DNA from: Streptomyces sp. CB02058
Lineage (GTDB): Bacteria; Actinomycetota; Actinomycetes; Streptomycetales; Streptomycetaceae
Assembly (NCBI RefSeq): GCF_001905505.1
Contig: NZ_LIPG01000009.1
Location: 62,001 to 126,000, forward strand
DNA: 64,000 nt
Reading direction: 5' to 3'
Shown here: one piece after another, positions 14,349-21,687 of the stretch
Numbering within the stretch: the stretch's first letter is position 1
Layout: each line of letters starts with the position of its first letter
Notes under the pieces: model-generated
Seen by the model: only the letters and a program-made list of their open reading frames with translations
Told to the model about the DNA's origin: nothing
The model's database searches: none
Position numbers and translations under genes: made by a program

Positions 14349-15209
14349 CTACTCGTCCGCCCTTTCCTCCGGGAGGAAGTCGGTGGAGCGGGCGAGGACT
14401 TCCCAGGTGTTCAGGTCGTGGTCGACGGCGTCGCGTCCGGCGCGGATCAGGCGCAGTGCGTCGGAGCCGAGGACGAGGTGGGCGGGTGGGTTGGGGGTGC
14501 CGAGGATGTGCAGTACGGCGGCGGCTGCCCTGGCCGGGTCGCCGAGCTGTCGGCCGCTGGCCTGTCGGCGGGCGGCGCGGATGGGTTCGAAGAGGCCGTC
14601 GTAGTCGGGGATGGTGCGTGGCGTACGGATCATCGAGCGTCCCGCCCAGTCCGTGCGGAAGGAGCCGGGCTCGATGGCCGTGACGTGGATGTGGAAGGGG
14701 GCGACCTCCTTGCCGATGGCTTCGAGGATGCCTTCGAGCGCGTATTTGCTGCCGCAGTAGGCGGAGACGCCGGGGAAGCTCGCCAGACCGCCCATGGAGG
14801 TGACGGCCAAGACGTGCCCTTGACGGCGTGCGCGCATGTGGGGCAGGACGGCTTGGATGGTAGCGGCGGCGCCGAAGACGTTGACGTCGAACTGGGCACG
14901 CACGTCGGCCAGGGGTGTCTCCTCGAAGGTTCCCTCCAGGCCGTATCCGGCGTTGGCGATCAGCACGTCGATCGGGCCCACGGACTGCTCCACCGCGTCC
15001 ACGGCCGCGCGGACCTCCGCGTCGTCGGTGACGTCGAGGATGCGGACGTGCGCGCGCTCGCGGTGCAGGGCGGTGAAGGCGGTCGCATCCACGTCGTTGC
15101 GGACGGTGCCGACGACGGTGTGGCCGGCGTCAAGGGCGGCCGTGGCGAAGGCGCGGCCGAGGCCGCTGCTGACGCCAGTGATCAGGATCGTCTTGGCCGT
15201 GTCGGTCAT
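14349..15209 (-). CDS. Short-chain dehydrogenase/reductase
   Basis: This classical SDR of 286 residues has TILITGVSSGLGRAFA (TGxxxGxG cofactor loop, about 8-23), NDVDAT, LDVTDDAE, NAGYG (about 87-91), the catalytic Ser in AVTSMGG and YxxxK in SAYCGSKYALEGI. It is followed by EPGSFRTDW. The family reduces or oxidises alcohols and ketones with NAD(P)H in the cytoplasm. Its ATG overlaps the stop of the small gene upstream (ATGA at 15206-15209), so the two are co-translated. The neighbouring divergent XRE gene is of the kind that often controls such an SDR. Confidence 0.9.
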   Translation of the reverse strand: MTDTAKTILITGVSSGLGRAFATAALDAGHTVVGTVRNDVDATAFTALHRERAHVRILDVTDDAEVRAAVDAVEQSVGPIDVLIANAGYGLEGTFEETPLADVRAQFDVNVFGAAATIQAVLPHMRARRQGHVLAVTSMGGLASFPGVSAYCGSKYALEGILEAIGKEVAPFHIHVTAIEPGSFRTDWAGRSMIRTPRTIPDYDGLFEPIRAARRQASGRQLGDPARAAAAVLHILGTPNPPAHLVLGSDALRLIRAGRDAVDHDLNTWEVLARSTDFLPEERADE

Positions 15210-15496
15210 GCCTGCTGCTCCTTGTAGAGGACGAGGTGTTCGTGGAAGAGCACGCCGTCGCGGATGTCGCCGGTGGCGGTGAAGCCGGTGTCGTCGACGT
15301 AGTCGAGATGGCTGCCCGTCACGGTGTAGCGGCCGGTGTAGGCGCTGGGGCGGGAGCCGCGGGCCTCGTCGTAGCGGCCGTCCGCACGCAGTTCCTGGCG
15401 GATGTGCCCGTCCGCGGTCACCCACATCCCGACCACGTCCACGGCACCGCCCTGCTGCCCGGTGGACTCCTGCGGCGGGTTCGACTGGTGTCTCAC
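15206..15496 (-). CDS. Atu4866-like small beta-barrel protein
   Basis: A 96-residue protein starts at GTG 15496 behind AAGGA. It carries VGMWVTADGHIRQELRADGRYDEARG, then AYTGRYTVTGSHLDYVDDTGF and DIRDGVLFHEHLVLYKE. This strand pattern is that of Atu4866-type small barrel proteins, often fused or adjacent to dehydrogenases. No enzyme activity is known for the family. It is first in a two-gene unit, overlapping the dehydrogenase, and diverges from the XRE regulator with a 131-nt gap that should hold both promoters. Confidence 0.75.
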   Translation of the reverse strand: MRHQSNPPQESTGQQGGAVDVVGMWVTADGHIRQELRADGRYDEARGSRPSAYTGRYTVTGSHLDYVDDTGFTATGDIRDGVLFHEHLVLYKEQQA

Positions 15497-15627
15497 GAGG
15501 GGTTCCTTGTCGTTCGCGGGTGTGGTGACCACCAGCCTCGGTGGGCCGTGGAACGGGTGCCAGGACAAGTCGTGCCTGGGTACGGCGCACCCAGGCACAC
15601 GCGGCAGGGGCGGCTTAGCCTGGGAGG

Positions 15628-16470
15628 GTGACCAGCAACGATCTCGGAGATTTCCTGCGCGCCCACCGCGCCCGCTTGCGCCCTGACGACGTCGGGCTCG
15701 CCTCGTACGGCGCCCGGCGGGTGGCGGGGCTGCGACGGGAGGAGGTCGCCGTTCTGGCCGGTATGAACAGCGACTACTACGCCCGCCTGGAGCAGGGCCG
15801 GGAGCGCAGCCCGTCTGCGCAGATCCTCGAAGCGATCAGCGGGGCGCTGCTGATGGACGACGCGGCCAGGGAGCACCTGTTCCGCCTGGCGGGCACCGCG
15901 CCGGAAGGCGAGCGCCCCCAGCCGAGGGAAGCGGTGAGTACCGCGCTGCGGCAACTGCTGGATGGACATGCCAGCGCCGCGGCGTTCGTCCTGAACCCGG
16001 CCAACGACTTCCTGGCCTCGAACGCGCTGGCCGACGCCCTGTTCTCACCGTTCGAGACCGTGGACAACATGGCCCGCATGACGTTCCTCGATCCCGCTGC
16101 CCGGAGTTTCTTCGCCCAGTGGGAGCGGGCGGCGAAGGCGGTCGTCGCGGGACTGCGCCACGCCACGGGCCTCGATCCGCACTACGCGCGCCTGCATGAG
16201 TTGGTCGCTTCTCTGGCCGAGGAGAGTGAGGAGTTCGCCGCCCTGTGGTCCTCGCACACCGTCCATGGGAAGTCACGCGACGGCAAGGAACTGCTTCACC
16301 CCGACGTCGGACTGCTCGATCTCACCTACCAGACCTTCGACGTGCGCGGCGCGCCGGGCCAGCAGCTGGTGATTTACCACGCCGAGGCGGGCAGCCCGAG
16401 CGCGCAGGCGCTGGCCCTGCTCGGGAGTCTGCACGCCACCCGGAGCCGGGAGAGCGCCTCGGAGCAGTAA
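15628..16470 (+). CDS. XRE regulator with MmyB-like ligand-binding domain
   Basis: This 280-residue protein starts at GTG 15628 behind TGGGAGG. The HTH (LGDFLRAHRARLRPDDVGL, RRVAGLRREEVAVLAGM, YYARLEQGRERSPS) occupies about residues 5-80. The rest is a PAS-like MmyB domain (ALRQLLDGHASAAAFVLNPANDFLASNALADALF; HPDVGLLDLTYQTFDV) thought to bind a fatty-acid-like or other small ligand. This family commonly represses an adjacent divergent short-chain dehydrogenase, which matches the layout here. A strong terminator follows. Confidence 0.9.
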   Translation: MTSNDLGDFLRAHRARLRPDDVGLASYGARRVAGLRREEVAVLAGMNSDYYARLEQGRERSPSAQILEAISGALLMDDAAREHLFRLAGTAPEGERPQPREAVSTALRQLLDGHASAAAFVLNPANDFLASNALADALFSPFETVDNMARMTFLDPAARSFFAQWERAAKAVVAGLRHATGLDPHYARLHELVASLAEESEEFAALWSSHTVHGKSRDGKELLHPDVGLLDLTYQTFDVRGAPGQQLVIYHAEAGSPSAQALALLGSLHATRSRESASEQ

Positions 16471-16482
16471 CCCGGGGGCAGA

Positions 16483-16530
16483 CACAGGGGGGTCCCGCAC
16501 ATCCCAAGGGTGTGCGGGGCTCCCCCTGTG
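16483..16530 (+). terminator. Terminator after the MmyB-type regulator
   Basis: CACAGGGGGG and CCCGCACA pair with TGTGCGGG and CTCCCCCTGTG across a short loop, giving a long G/C stem 12 nt after the stop at 16470. Confidence 0.65.
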
Positions 16531-16534
16531 CGGA

Positions 16535-16883
16535 CGGTGGCGTAACCGGCGAGGGTGGACATCGCGTAGGCGCCGAGGTCGTCGACGTCCGGCATGATCC
16601 GCCGCAGCTGCGTCTCCCGGGCATGCCGGTGTGTGTCGACGAAGCCCGGGGGCAGGATCGTGCCCGCCGCGTCAACGACCACCGAACCGTCGCGGTCCAG
16701 GCCGGTGCCGATCGCGGTGATCGTGTCACCGACGACGAGCAGGTCGGCGCCGTGCAGGACACCGAGGTCCGCGTCCATGGCGACGATGGTCGCCCCGGTG
16801 AACGGGATGCGGCGCTTCGGGTCGGCGGACCGCTGCTGAAGCTGTTCGAGCACGGCCGGACTGGTGGTGTCGGAGGTACTCAA
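16535..16883 (-). pseudogene. Amidohydrolase, 5' fragment
   Basis: The minus strand encodes the start of a metal-dependent amidohydrolase/deaminase: FTGATIVAMDADLGVLHGADLLVVG, GTILPPGFVDTHRHARETQLRRIM (the HxH metal site is represented by DTHRH) and VDDLGAYAMSTLAGYA. Full-length relatives exceed 400 residues. Here homology stops at about 115 residues, where the frame runs into the terminator of the convergent XRE gene. The conserved C-terminal His/Asp ligands are missing, so it is inactive. The start appears to be TTG 16883 without a good ribosome-binding site. Confidence 0.75.
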
Positions 16884-17162
16884 AGGAGGTCCTGTTCATC
16901 GGGCCGGGGTGCAGAGCCCTGGCCGGCTGGGCGATGCCCTCAGCCTCGGTCCATCCGGCAGGAGCAACCAGGCCGCCGTTTGCCCAGGTGCGGCACATCC
17001 CGCTACGGCCTCCGCCTCACCGATGCTGACGACGTCAGCACCTACTGACACACCTCATGGCAGAACCGCTGACATCCAGCGGCAGGCTCGGACGTCCCGA
17101 TGGCAGACGGCAGAAAGCCGCCCTGCGCGGGACGAGTACGGTAGTGACCGCCCATCGCCGTG

Positions 17163-17226
17163 CATGATCAAAAACCCATGATCAGAAACTTGGGAAGCAC
17201 TAAGGGGGTTCCCCTGACAGGGAACC
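17163..17226. other. Candidate oriT region upstream of the relaxase gene
   Basis: Direct repeats CATGATCA (17163-17170 and 17177-17184) are followed by the inverted repeat GGTTCCC/GGGAACC (17207-17226), just before the relaxase gene. The patch is more A/T-rich than its surroundings. A 7-bp inverted pair TGCTGAC/GTCAGCA lies at 17024-17040. MobF relaxases usually nick next to such repeats near their own gene. No nic sequence is recognised, so this is only positional inference. I see no gene in 16884-17291. Confidence 0.35.
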
Positions 17227-17291
17227 TCGCGCGCCGGGAAGGCGTACACACACAGGCCTGCCTGACAGGCCGTGGAGAACGGGGACGGCCT

Positions 17292-20200
17292 GTGGCCTGG
17301 GTGACAGCGATCCGCGACGACGAGCAGGTCGAGTACCGGCTCAAGGAACAGGCCGGCTGCTCGGTCGTCGCGTCCGATGGCGTGGTCCAGGAGGCAGCCG
17401 ACTCAGCGCCGGAGTACCGGTCCCGGCAAGAGAGCGACGCTGCCCTCGTGTGGATGGGCAGCGGTCTCGCCGCAGTCGGGCCGGCCGAAGGCGCGGTTCT
17501 GGACGACGAGGGAAAGGAGGCGGCCCGGAGGCTGATGGCGGGCTGCCACCCGGAGACCGGGGCTCGGCTGATCCGTACACAGACGTCGGTCCGCGCTCAC
17601 GCGAAGGCGAAGCTGACCACCGCCCGGCTGGTCGAGGCGATCGAGGCCGCCGCCGAGGACAGGGGAGTGGCGCCTGCCGATCTGCTGGAGGGGAAGCCGA
17701 AGCAGCAGAAGGTGCTCGCGCAGCAGCAGCGGATGGTTCACCGGCAGGGCGACCGGCACCGGATGCAGGTGACGACCTTGCACAAGCTCGCTCGTGCTGC
17801 CGGCCTCTCACTGCAGGACGTCTACGGGGAGACCGAGCTGGCAGAGGCTCGGGAGCACGCGGACCAGCGGGTCGATGACCGGGTACGTGGCTGGGATCTG
17901 ATGCTGGATCTCCCGAAAAGTGACAGCGTCCTGTCGGGGCTCATGCCCGAGGTGGACGAGCGGCAGTTCCGCGGCCTGGTGCACCTGGCCAAGGCCGACA
18001 CGATCCGCGAGGTCGAGCGATGGATCGGGTACGCGGTCGGCTCCGAGGACGGGCAACCGGCCCGGCTCGCGACCGGCGGCCTGTTGGCGTGGTCCGTGGA
18101 GCACCGTTCGGCACGGCCCATGGGTGATGGCATGCCCGGTGACCCGCATCTCCACCTGCACGTGACGATCGCCAACATGGGTCTGTGCGAGGACGGCGAG
18201 TGGCGTTCGGTCGGCAACAGCGGCCAGGACCTGCATCGTCACGCCGCGGCGGCCGACGCCTTCTTCAAGGCACGCGTCCGCGCCCTCACCCATGCCCGGT
18301 TCGGTGTGCGTCGGCAGCGGGCCGAGCACACCGGCGCCTGGGAGGTCGACGGGATTCCCGAGCCGGTCCGGGACCTGTTCTCCCGCCGCCACGGACGGAT
18401 CGTGGACCTCGCCGGGGACGAGGCCGGGCGCCAGGAGCGCGACCGTGCCGCCGCTGAGACCCTGCGCGCCAAGCACCGTGGTGACGCGTCGGCGATGCGG
18501 GGGAGCTGGCGGCAGCGTGCCGAGCAGGCCGGGGTCGATGTCGACGCGATGGTTGCGGCCGCCGCCCCCGGACCGCCCGGCCCGGACAGCGGCCCCACCG
18601 TCGACGGACCCGGCGGACCGCGGATTCCTCCGCCGTCCGACCTTGCTGCGTTCGTCTTCGACCCGGAGAGCGGGCTCACCGCGAGCGCGAAGACGTTCTC
18701 TCGCGCGCAGCTGCTCGCAGCTGTCGGCAACGCCCTGCCGTTCGGGCTCGACGCGTACGACGTCGGCCGCCTGGACGAGCTCGTCGACGACGTCCTGGAC
18801 GTGGCCGGGTACGCGGTGCGCGTGCCGGACTACGGGTCCAACGTCATGACATCGATCGCCCGCTACACCACCCAGGACATCCTCGACGCCGAGGAACACG
18901 TCCAGGTGCAGGCGCTCGCCCGGCACGGCGAGGAGGCGGTCGCGCTGACCGACGACGAGGCCGCGACCGCCGTCGACGTCTGCGAGGTCGCTGTCGGCTT
19001 CGAGCTGTCGGCCGAACAGCGGGCGGCAGTGACCCGGCTGCTGACCGTCGGCCACGGGATCGACGCCGCTGTCGGTGTGGCGGGCGCGGGCAATTCGGCA
19101 TTGATGGAGGCGTGCCGGATCGGGTGGGATGCCAAGGGCACCACGTACGCCGGTGCGACGCTCGCCGCCGTCGCCGCGCAGAACCTCACCGACACCTCCG
19201 GTATCCCCACGAGGACCGTGGCGGCCTGGGTAGAGCAGATCCGCGACGAGGGGTCCGCACTGGACGACGTCGACGTCCTGGTCATCGAGGAAGCGACGAC
19301 GGTCGACGACCGCTCAGCCGAGGCGCTGGTGCGGGAGGCCGCCCGCACAGGGACGCAGATCATCGGCATCGGTGACCCGGTCCAGCTCCAGGCGATCGGG
19401 GCCGGCGGATGGTTCCGCGAGGTCCACCGGCTGGTCGGCGGTCTCACCCTGCACGAGAACCGCCGCCAGGAGGACGCCGCCGAGCGGCACGCGCTGGAGG
19501 TCTGGCGCACCGGCGACCACGACCAGGCGCTGCGCCTGCTCGCCGGCCGGGGCCGTGTTCACCCCACCGAGAGCGCCGACGAGGCCCGCTCGCAGATCCT
19601 CACGGTCTGGGACACGCTCCGCCGCGATCGCAGGCCCGACCCCCGTGACCTCATCGACGAGCTGGTCGTCCTGGCCGCTCGGGATGCCGACGTCGACGCG
19701 CTCAACGCCGGTGCCCAGCAGATCCGCCGTGCCGCCGGCGAACTCGGCACCGAGCACACCTACGCCCTGCCCCGCGGCAACCGGCTCACGCTGGCGGTCG
19801 GGGACGTCGTACGGATGCGCGTCGACGACAACCGCAGCCGCCGAGGGGAGCGGCCGGACCTGCTGAACGGTTGCCGGGCTGTCGTCAGCGAGATCACCGA
19901 GGACGGGCGGATCGAGATCACCTGGCGTATCCGTGCGCACGTCCAGGACGATGCTTCCGCGGCGGCGTGGCTGACCCCGGAACAGATCGCCTCCGGCGCC
20001 CTGTCACTGGGCTACGCCATGACGATCGCCGCCTCACAGGGCATGACCTGCGACACCAGCCTGGTGTACGGGCACGGGGCCAACGCCTTCGCCACGTACC
20101 CGGGCCTGACCCGGGGCAGGACCGCCAACCACCTGTGGCTGCCGCTCGTGGTCATCGAGAGCGAGGACACCCGGGCACGGCTCGACAACGCTCGTACCGA

Positions 20201-21377
20201 GAAGGAGCGCTTGGAGCTCGCCTTCGACGCCTTCGCCCGCTACCTCGGGCAGTCGCGGCCGGACACGACGATGTCCGACCTGCACCCCGAACCGCCGGTG
20301 CCCGCCGTCGTGCCGTCGCCGACCCGCACCAGGGCCGTCGTCGCCGGTGCCGCACACGCACGGTCGGCGGCCACACCTCACGACGCATCCCAGGGCCAGG
20401 CCCAACCGCACGAGCGCGAAAACCGGCTGACGGGCGAGCAGGATCAGCGGCCGGCCGACATGGAGGAGGAGCGGAGGCTCGCCGGTGTGCAGGCCTGGAA
20501 CCACCGCCCGTACGGCGACCGGACCGACCAGGAGCTGACCCGGCTGATCGCCACCGGCCCCGTCGAAGCCCTGCGCGAAGACCGGACGGCAGGCGAGGCG
20601 GAGCAGACCGAACGCGCGCTGCTGGCGCAGATCGCGGAGGGGCAGGCACGCGGGGAGACCCGGGGCCGGAGGGAGGTCGCACCCATCTACCCGCTGCTCG
20701 ACCTTGCCGGGGAGCAGCTGCGTCTCGCTCGTACCGAGCAGGCCCGCGAGACCGCGGCGGTCGCGCAGGCGGCCAAGGCGGACGAGTACCTGCGCCAGCT
20801 CGCAGCCGCCGATGGGAAGGGCCGGATCGCGCTGCGTCTGGCGGGCACCTCCCGCAAGGAACACCAGCAGCTGAAACAGCAGGCCACCGAGGAGCGCGCC
20901 GCTGGATGGCGGAAGGCCGCAGACGCGCGGGCAGCAGCGTCCCGTGCTGCAGAGTCGGCGTGGACGATCCTGTGCACGAGCCCGTACGCCGCAGTGCTGG
21001 GTGCCATGGAGCAGCAGGCGCCGGACGTCGACACCCTTGCGGCCCGGCTGTCCGAGATGCGCGAGCAGCGGATCCCCGCCCGCGTCCAGCAGATCGACAC
21101 CGGCGATCTGCAGAGGGCCTCGCGCGCACACGGTCAGGCCGTCAAGGCCCGGGAGAGCGCGGCCAGGTACCTGGCCATCGTCAGTGACGCCCGCACCGAG
21201 GAGGCTCTTCGGGCGAGGATCGCCGAACTGCACCCCAGGCTTCATGAGTCCGAGGTGAAGGCCCGCGCCGATCTCCAGAAGGTTCAGGAGACCCGGACCG
21301 CCCTTGTGGCGGCCCAAGGCAGTCGCTCATATCAGCCGCCGACTCATGCCCGCCAAGGTCCACGCCGAAGCCTCTGA
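17292..21377 (+). CDS. MobF (TrwC/TraA-type) relaxase-helicase with altered Walker A
   Basis: This 1361-residue conjugation protein starts at GTG 17292 (VAWVTAIRDDEQVEYRLKEQ), the usual beginning of actinobacterial TrwC relaxases. The three-His metal site appears as DPHLHLHVTIANMG near residue 283. A RecD/TraI-like helicase follows: VGVAGAGNSALMEA (about 590-605), DVLVIEEATTVDD (about 660), IIGIGDPVQLQAIGAGGWF, ENRRQED, and the C-terminal UvrD-like SLGYAMTIAASQGMTCD. In Walker A the normal GxGK(T/S) Lys is Asn (codon AAT), which should abolish ATP hydrolysis. Nicking and strand transfer could persist. A long coiled-coil C-terminus follows (LAGEQLRLARTEQARETAAV). No coupling protein or secretion genes are visible. 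Confidence 0.9.
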   Translation: MAWVTAIRDDEQVEYRLKEQAGCSVVASDGVVQEAADSAPEYRSRQESDAALVWMGSGLAAVGPAEGAVLDDEGKEAARRLMAGCHPETGARLIRTQTSVRAHAKAKLTTARLVEAIEAAAEDRGVAPADLLEGKPKQQKVLAQQQRMVHRQGDRHRMQVTTLHKLARAAGLSLQDVYGETELAEAREHADQRVDDRVRGWDLMLDLPKSDSVLSGLMPEVDERQFRGLVHLAKADTIREVERWIGYAVGSEDGQPARLATGGLLAWSVEHRSARPMGDGMPGDPHLHLHVTIANMGLCEDGEWRSVGNSGQDLHRHAAAADAFFKARVRALTHARFGVRRQRAEHTGAWEVDGIPEPVRDLFSRRHGRIVDLAGDEAGRQERDRAAAETLRAKHRGDASAMRGSWRQRAEQAGVDVDAMVAAAAPGPPGPDSGPTVDGPGGPRIPPPSDLAAFVFDPESGLTASAKTFSRAQLLAAVGNALPFGLDAYDVGRLDELVDDVLDVAGYAVRVPDYGSNVMTSIARYTTQDILDAEEHVQVQALARHGEEAVALTDDEAATAVDVCEVAVGFELSAEQRAAVTRLLTVGHGIDAAVGVAGAGNSALMEACRIGWDAKGTTYAGATLAAVAAQNLTDTSGIPTRTVAAWVEQIRDEGSALDDVDVLVIEEATTVDDRSAEALVREAARTGTQIIGIGDPVQLQAIGAGGWFREVHRLVGGLTLHENRRQEDAAERHALEVWRTGDHDQALRLLAGRGRVHPTESADEARSQILTVWDTLRRDRRPDPRDLIDELVVLAARDADVDALNAGAQQIRRAAGELGTEHTYALPRGNRLTLAVGDVVRMRVDDNRSRRGERPDLLNGCRAVVSEITEDGRIEITWRIRAHVQDDASAAAWLTPEQIASGALSLGYAMTIAASQGMTCDTSLVYGHGANAFATYPGLTRGRTANHLWLPLVVIESEDTRARLDNARTEKERLELAFDAFARYLGQSRPDTTMSDLHPEPPVPAVVPSPTRTRAVVAGAAHARSAATPHDASQGQAQPHERENRLTGEQDQRPADMEEERRLAGVQAWNHRPYGDRTDQELTRLIATGPVEALREDRTAGEAEQTERALLAQIAEGQARGETRGRREVAPIYPLLDLAGEQLRLARTEQARETAAVAQAAKADEYLRQLAAADGKGRIALRLAGTSRKEHQQLKQQATEERAAGWRKAADARAAASRAAESAWTILCTSPYAAVLGAMEQQAPDVDTLAARLSEMREQRIPARVQQIDTGDLQRASRAHGQAVKARESAARYLAIVSDARTEEALRARIAELHPRLHESEVKARADLQKVQETRTALVAAQGSRSYQPPTHARQGPRRSL

Positions 21378-21601
21378 CAAGACGGGCTGGTCAGTGACGC
21401 CTGGTGTGCCAGGTGCCAGGTGCAGCGCCGAGTACCAGGACCCGTTCGAGGGGACGTCCCTCCCCGTTCACCAGGAGGTTCAGGTTTCGGGCACGTGCGC
21501 TGAGCGTTGATCTCCTCGCGTGTGATTGCCTTGCCCTCGTAAGTCAGGAACTCGTCGTCGGCCAGATCGGTGGACTTCAGCTGGCGGGCGTTTGGAACCA
21601 T
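21344..21601 (-). CDS. Possible small protein behind a degenerate CRISPR-like repeat
   Basis: The frame begins MVPNARQLKSTDLADDEFLT and YEGKAITREEINAQRT, which reads like genuine protein, then becomes Arg/Pro-rich and overlaps the relaxase 3' end. The start region coincides with a decayed, inverted CRISPR-like repeat (about 21594-21622: AACCATCCC ... GCGGGG), so the first residues may be repeat-derived. It may be only the remnant of a longer gene. Confidence 0.3.
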   Translation of the reverse strand: MVPNARQLKSTDLADDEFLTYEGKAITREEINAQRTCPKPEPPGERGGTSPRTGPGTRRCTWHLAHQASLTSPSCQRLRRGPWRA

Positions 21602-21687
21602 CCCGCGCGTGCGGGGCCGCGCAGTCCGTTGTCGCTGTTCTCTCGCGGAAGGCAGACCCGTCCACCCGTCCGCCACCGAACAGACCC

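Noticed and set aside
15206..15598. Longer form of the Atu4866-like gene starting at 15598
   Set aside because: The extra 34 N-terminal residues have no homology-like features and would overlap the divergent promoter; GTG 15496 has AAGGA at proper spacing.
19871..21317. Long frames in other phases and on the minus strand within the relaxase gene
   Set aside because: The relaxase frame has continuous family motifs; the others have none and are products of GC-rich codon bias.
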